A DNA stretch of 64,000 nucleotides from Siphonodentalium dalli. Lineage: Eukaryota > Mollusca > Scaphopoda > Gadilida > Siphonodentaliidae. Within the stretch, counting starts at the first letter, position 1; every line of letters starts with the position of its first letter. The DNA is taken from contig CP136069.1 in NCBI GenBank assembly GCA_032622095.1, positions 1,709,462-1,773,461 on the forward strand. Direction: 5' to 3'. The notes below the pieces were generated by a model. That model was not told the DNA's origin, did not search any database, and was given only the letters and a program-made list of their open reading frames with translations. This document shows positions 61,320 to 64,000 of the stretch, piece after piece. Both the position numbers and the translations under genes were made by a program.

Positions 61320-64000
61320 TTATCGGGTTTCGTTTTCAAGTGTTCGTTTCATTAGAAGCCACTTGGTATCGAACATATTACGTTCAAGTCTGCAGTATGC
61401 ATTGTATTTTTCGCAATTATACCTAAAGTTGAATTCTGCAATTAAAGCATTCATAGACAATTGGTCCGTTGTAAATTTTGTTTTGTAAATATAGTTTTTA
61501 ATAATCAAAATTAAATAATTTGTAATGTTATCAGTTCGATTGCTCATGTTTCCAAGCGTCATTGTCTTTTTTGTTAAAGGAATGACGAAATTGTTTGATA
61601 TTGTCCATTTGGAAAGCTTGTCTAGGAATGATTGAACATGCGGACACTCCCAAAATATGTGGCATATCGTTTCTTGTGTTTGACATCGGTTGCAAAGATC
61701 GTTTTGTCTAATCTTGGCCAGTTTTAGAAATTTATTGGTAGCTAAAATTCTACAGTTTATACGAAATTGAAGCCAGTGTAATTTAGTGTCAGACGTGGAC
61801 TGGAATGGGGCCTTGAAGCAAATATCCCATGGAATGTTGTACTCGCCTAGTTTGGATTCCCATTTCGAGCACACGTCCAGTTTCTTGTTTCTCGACACTA
61901 GACAGTTGTAAAAATCGCGCCCACCTTTCGCATTGCGTAATAATAATATGTAATTACTTGGGAGGATTGGTGCCATCAGCGGATTATTAGGTTGTTTAAG
62001 GGTTTTGACACTTTTTTCTGCTTGTCGAAGAAGTGCATGCAAGGTGATGAAATCTGTTCGGACATTAAATGTCGATAAGAGGGAATGTCTAGTGTGAAAT
62101 GTGCCATCAGTCTGGAAAAGATCGTTAACGAAAATGATTCCATGTTCTCTCCATGTCCGTATATTTAGTGTCGATCCATTTATTTTAAAATGTTCATTAT
62201 TCCATAAAATTGAAGACAGTAAGGGTAGGGTCTCTTTTTCTGCTACCAATAGCTCAGACCAGGCGATAAGGACATCTCTCCAGAAAGGATTCTGGATGCG
62301 GGCAGAATATAGCTTTAAGTATTGGCCTCCATATGCAAGAAAGAGGGGATCTTCGTCTATTGGTAAATCTACAAGGGGGTGCCATTTCGGCCGTTTCAGT
62401 ATAATTCGGCGGATCCATGTTATCTTCATAGATGAATTGAAAGCTTCGACATCAACCATTTTCAGGCCCCCTGCTTCGAAAGTTTGGCAGAGTTGGGTTC
62501 TTTTAACTCTGTCTCGTTTTCCTCCCCAAACAAAGTTAAACAGAATCGTTTTTAAATTTTTAAAAATTGATGCTGTCGGGTTGGGAAGAGACTGAAATAG
62601 GTGGGTTATTTTTGGCAGTATAAGAGATTTTATTACCGTGATTCTACCCAAAGGAGTCAATAGCCTATGTCCCCATGATTTTATCAGGGTCTTAATATCG
62701 GATAGCTTTGAGTCGTAGTTATCTAATATTTTATCAAGGTTGGTATTAAATTTGATCCCTAATAGAGTAAAGGAGTTGGTGAATTGTACATGTAGTTCAG
62801 GGCATATGTTGTGTGTATTTCCCTTCAGAGCCCCAATCCACGATGCCTGACATTTACTGTGGTTGATATTCAGTCCTGACACCGAGGCGAATTTGTCTAA
62901 TGTACTATAAGATTCTAATAGACTTTCCTGACTGCCATCGAGGATCAGCGTTGTATCGTCTGCGTACTGTGTTATTTTATATTCTAAACCGCCGAGGATT
63001 ATTCCTTTAATTTTAGTGTTTTGTCTCATTAGGATACCTAGAATTTCTGCACAAATTAAAAAAATATAAGGTGAAATAGGATAACCCTGCCGACAGCCTC
63101 TGAATAGATTGAAACTTTGGGAAATATGCCCGTTTATGAGAATTGAAGAGGATATATTATTGTAGAAAATGGATATCCAAGACTTGATTGATTCACCAAA
63201 ATTAAAAAAATCTAAGCACTCATGTATGAATGACCATGATACAGAGTCGAAGGCCTTTTCAAAATCTATTAATAGCAGCATTCCTGGTTTTGATTCTTGC
63301 TCTGTTTTTTGAAGAATGTCGTATATGAGTCTGGTGTTGTCTCCAATAAATCTATTTGAGAGGAAGCCTGTTTGATCGGGGTCTATTATTACCGGTAAAA
63401 CTTTTTTCAGTCTATCTGCTATGCAAGCTGATGCTAGTTTATATGTCACATTCAACAGTGAGATTGGGCGCCAGTTTTTTAGGAGTTGCCTGTCTTTGTC
63501 TTTCTTTGGAATAAGAGTGATCAAGCCCTGTTTTTGTGTAATGGACAGCTCCCCGGTTGTAATTGATTCATTTAGGGATTCCAAGAGAATGGGACCTACA
63601 TCTACCCAAAAGAATTTGAAGAATTCTACTGTATAGCCATCTGGACCAGGACTTTTGCCGTTCTTTGTTCGTTTCAACGCAGAAGTTAGTTCATTAAGGG
63701 TTAGGGTGCCTTCTAAGCTTTCAGATTGTTCGGGGGATAGCCTGGGGACATTTTCGTTACGGATGATTTCGTTGATTTGTTGCTTATGGACCGGTCGGTG
63801 TGAGTAAAGAGTTTTGTAAAAGCTACGCGCCTCATTGATGATTTCTGTCTGGGACGATAAGGTGTTGCCTGAGTTATCGTTGAGGGATGTTATTGTCTTA
63901 GATACATAATTCCTTTTTTCTAAATTAAGAAAGTATTTAGTAGGTTTCTCGCCTTGTTCGACCCATTGAGCACGTGACCGGATCATGGCTCCGCGAATAT
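61320..64000 (-). CDS. L1-like non-LTR retrotransposon ORF2 (reverse transcriptase), 5' part outside window
   Basis: An 888-codon frame, uninterrupted to its stop at 61320, continues open past its first methionine (63986) to the window edge, so the true start with the expected endonuclease domain lies beyond 64000. Numbering from that methionine: RSRAQWVEQGEKPTKYFLNL (3-22) and SPGPDGYTVEFFK (112-124) are L1-group hallmarks. NWRPISLLNVTYKL follows at 171-184, motif A DFEKAFD at 241-247, GCRQGYPISPY at 297-307 (the usual D of GDP is Y), and YADD at 341-344. A C-terminal zinc knuckle uses C765, C768, H776 and C781. It would copy element RNA into DNA at nicked targets. The clean frame suggests a young copy, possibly impaired by the GDP-to-GYP change. 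Clade within the L1/Tx1 group is not resolved. Confidence 0.92.
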   Translation of the reverse strand, partial: IRGAMIRSRAQWVEQGEKPTKYFLNLEKRNYVSKTITSLNDNSGNTLSSQTEIINEARSFYKTLYSHRPVHKQQINEIIRNENVPRLSPEQSESLEGTLTLNELTSALKRTKNGKSPGPDGYTVEFFKFFWVDVGPILLESLNESITTGELSITQKQGLITLIPKKDKDRQLLKNWRPISLLNVTYKLASACIADRLKKVLPVIIDPDQTGFLSNRFIGDNTRLIYDILQKTEQESKPGMLLLIDFEKAFDSVSWSFIHECLDFFNFGESIKSWISIFYNNISSSILINGHISQSFNLFRGCRQGYPISPYIFLICAEILGILMRQNTKIKGIILGGLEYKITQYADDTTLILDGSQESLLESYSTLDKFASVSGLNINHSKCQASWIGALKGNTHNICPELHVQFTNSFTLLGIKFNTNLDKILDNYDSKLSDIKTLIKSWGHRLLTPLGRITVIKSLILPKITHLFQSLPNPTASIFKNLKTILFNFVWGGKRDRVKRTQLCQTFEAGGLKMVDVEAFNSSMKITWIRRIILKRPKWHPLVDLPIDEDPLFLAYGGQYLKLYSARIQNPFWRDVLIAWSELLVAEKETLPLLSSILWNNEHFKINGSTLNIRTWREHGIIFVNDLFQTDGTFHTRHSLLSTFNVRTDFITLHALLRQAEKSVKTLKQPNNPLMAPILPSNYILLLRNAKGGRDFYNCLVSRNKKLDVCSKWESKLGEYNIPWDICFKAPFQSTSDTKLHWLQFRINCRILATNKFLKLAKIRQNDLCNRCQTQETICHIFWECPHVQSFLDKLSKWTISNNFVIPLTKKTMTLGNMSNRTDNITNYLILIIKNYIYKTKFTTDQLSMNALIAEFNFRYNCEKYNAYCRLERNMFDTKWLLMKRTLENETR

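Noticed and set aside
62101-62595. 164-codon plus-strand ORF
   Set aside because: It is an antisense shadow of the L1-like ORF2, with no domain of its own.

Overview
The window reads as repeat-rich, AT-rich eukaryotic (metazoan) DNA. It shows phase-consistent short exons with GT/AG splice borders, thrombospondin type 1 (TSP1) modules, Helitron-like and hAT-like elements, non-LTR retrotransposons and several tandem-repeat families. This mix fits a marine invertebrate, most likely a bivalve or related mollusc; the species-level guess is inference. There is no sign of prokaryotic gene organisation, and I saw no tRNA, rRNA or CRISPR array.

Layout. 1-14736 is a 75-bp satellite running off the left edge. 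15745-15790 is a decayed TSP1 exon fragment. 15803-22057 holds two Helitron-like elements head to head, forming a large inverted repeat; the right one carries a TIR transposon. 22199-22366 is an intact TSP1 exon. 22925-25400 is the 5' half of a dead non-LTR retrotransposon on the minus strand, split by a hAT-like element with a perfect 8-bp target duplication. 26090-29235 holds a 121-bp repeat array and a five-monomer higher-order repeat, into which two Helitron-like elements inserted at one AT dinucleotide. 29243-30474 is an element with ~110-bp TIRs. 31141-33470 is a duplicated segment carrying two copies of a 57-bp exon. 33906-53990 is a 20-kb array of 63-bp units, interrupted by a G-run/C-run tandem block and a dead non-LTR element. 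54685-60675 holds two arrays of a 52-bp repeat on either side of a second TSP1 exon (57688-57855). 61320-64000 is a long open L1-like reverse transcriptase ORF on the minus strand, running off the right edge.

The only host gene I can support is a plus-strand, multi-exon gene with TSP1 modules joined by short acidic/proline-containing linkers. All four clear exons are phase 1-1 (168, 57, 57 and 168 bp), so each can be duplicated or skipped without breaking frame. Its inferred introns hold most of the satellite DNA here, including the whole 20-kb array. The 75-, 63- and 27-bp periods are multiples of three, which creates hundreds of long but almost certainly spurious ORFs on both strands.
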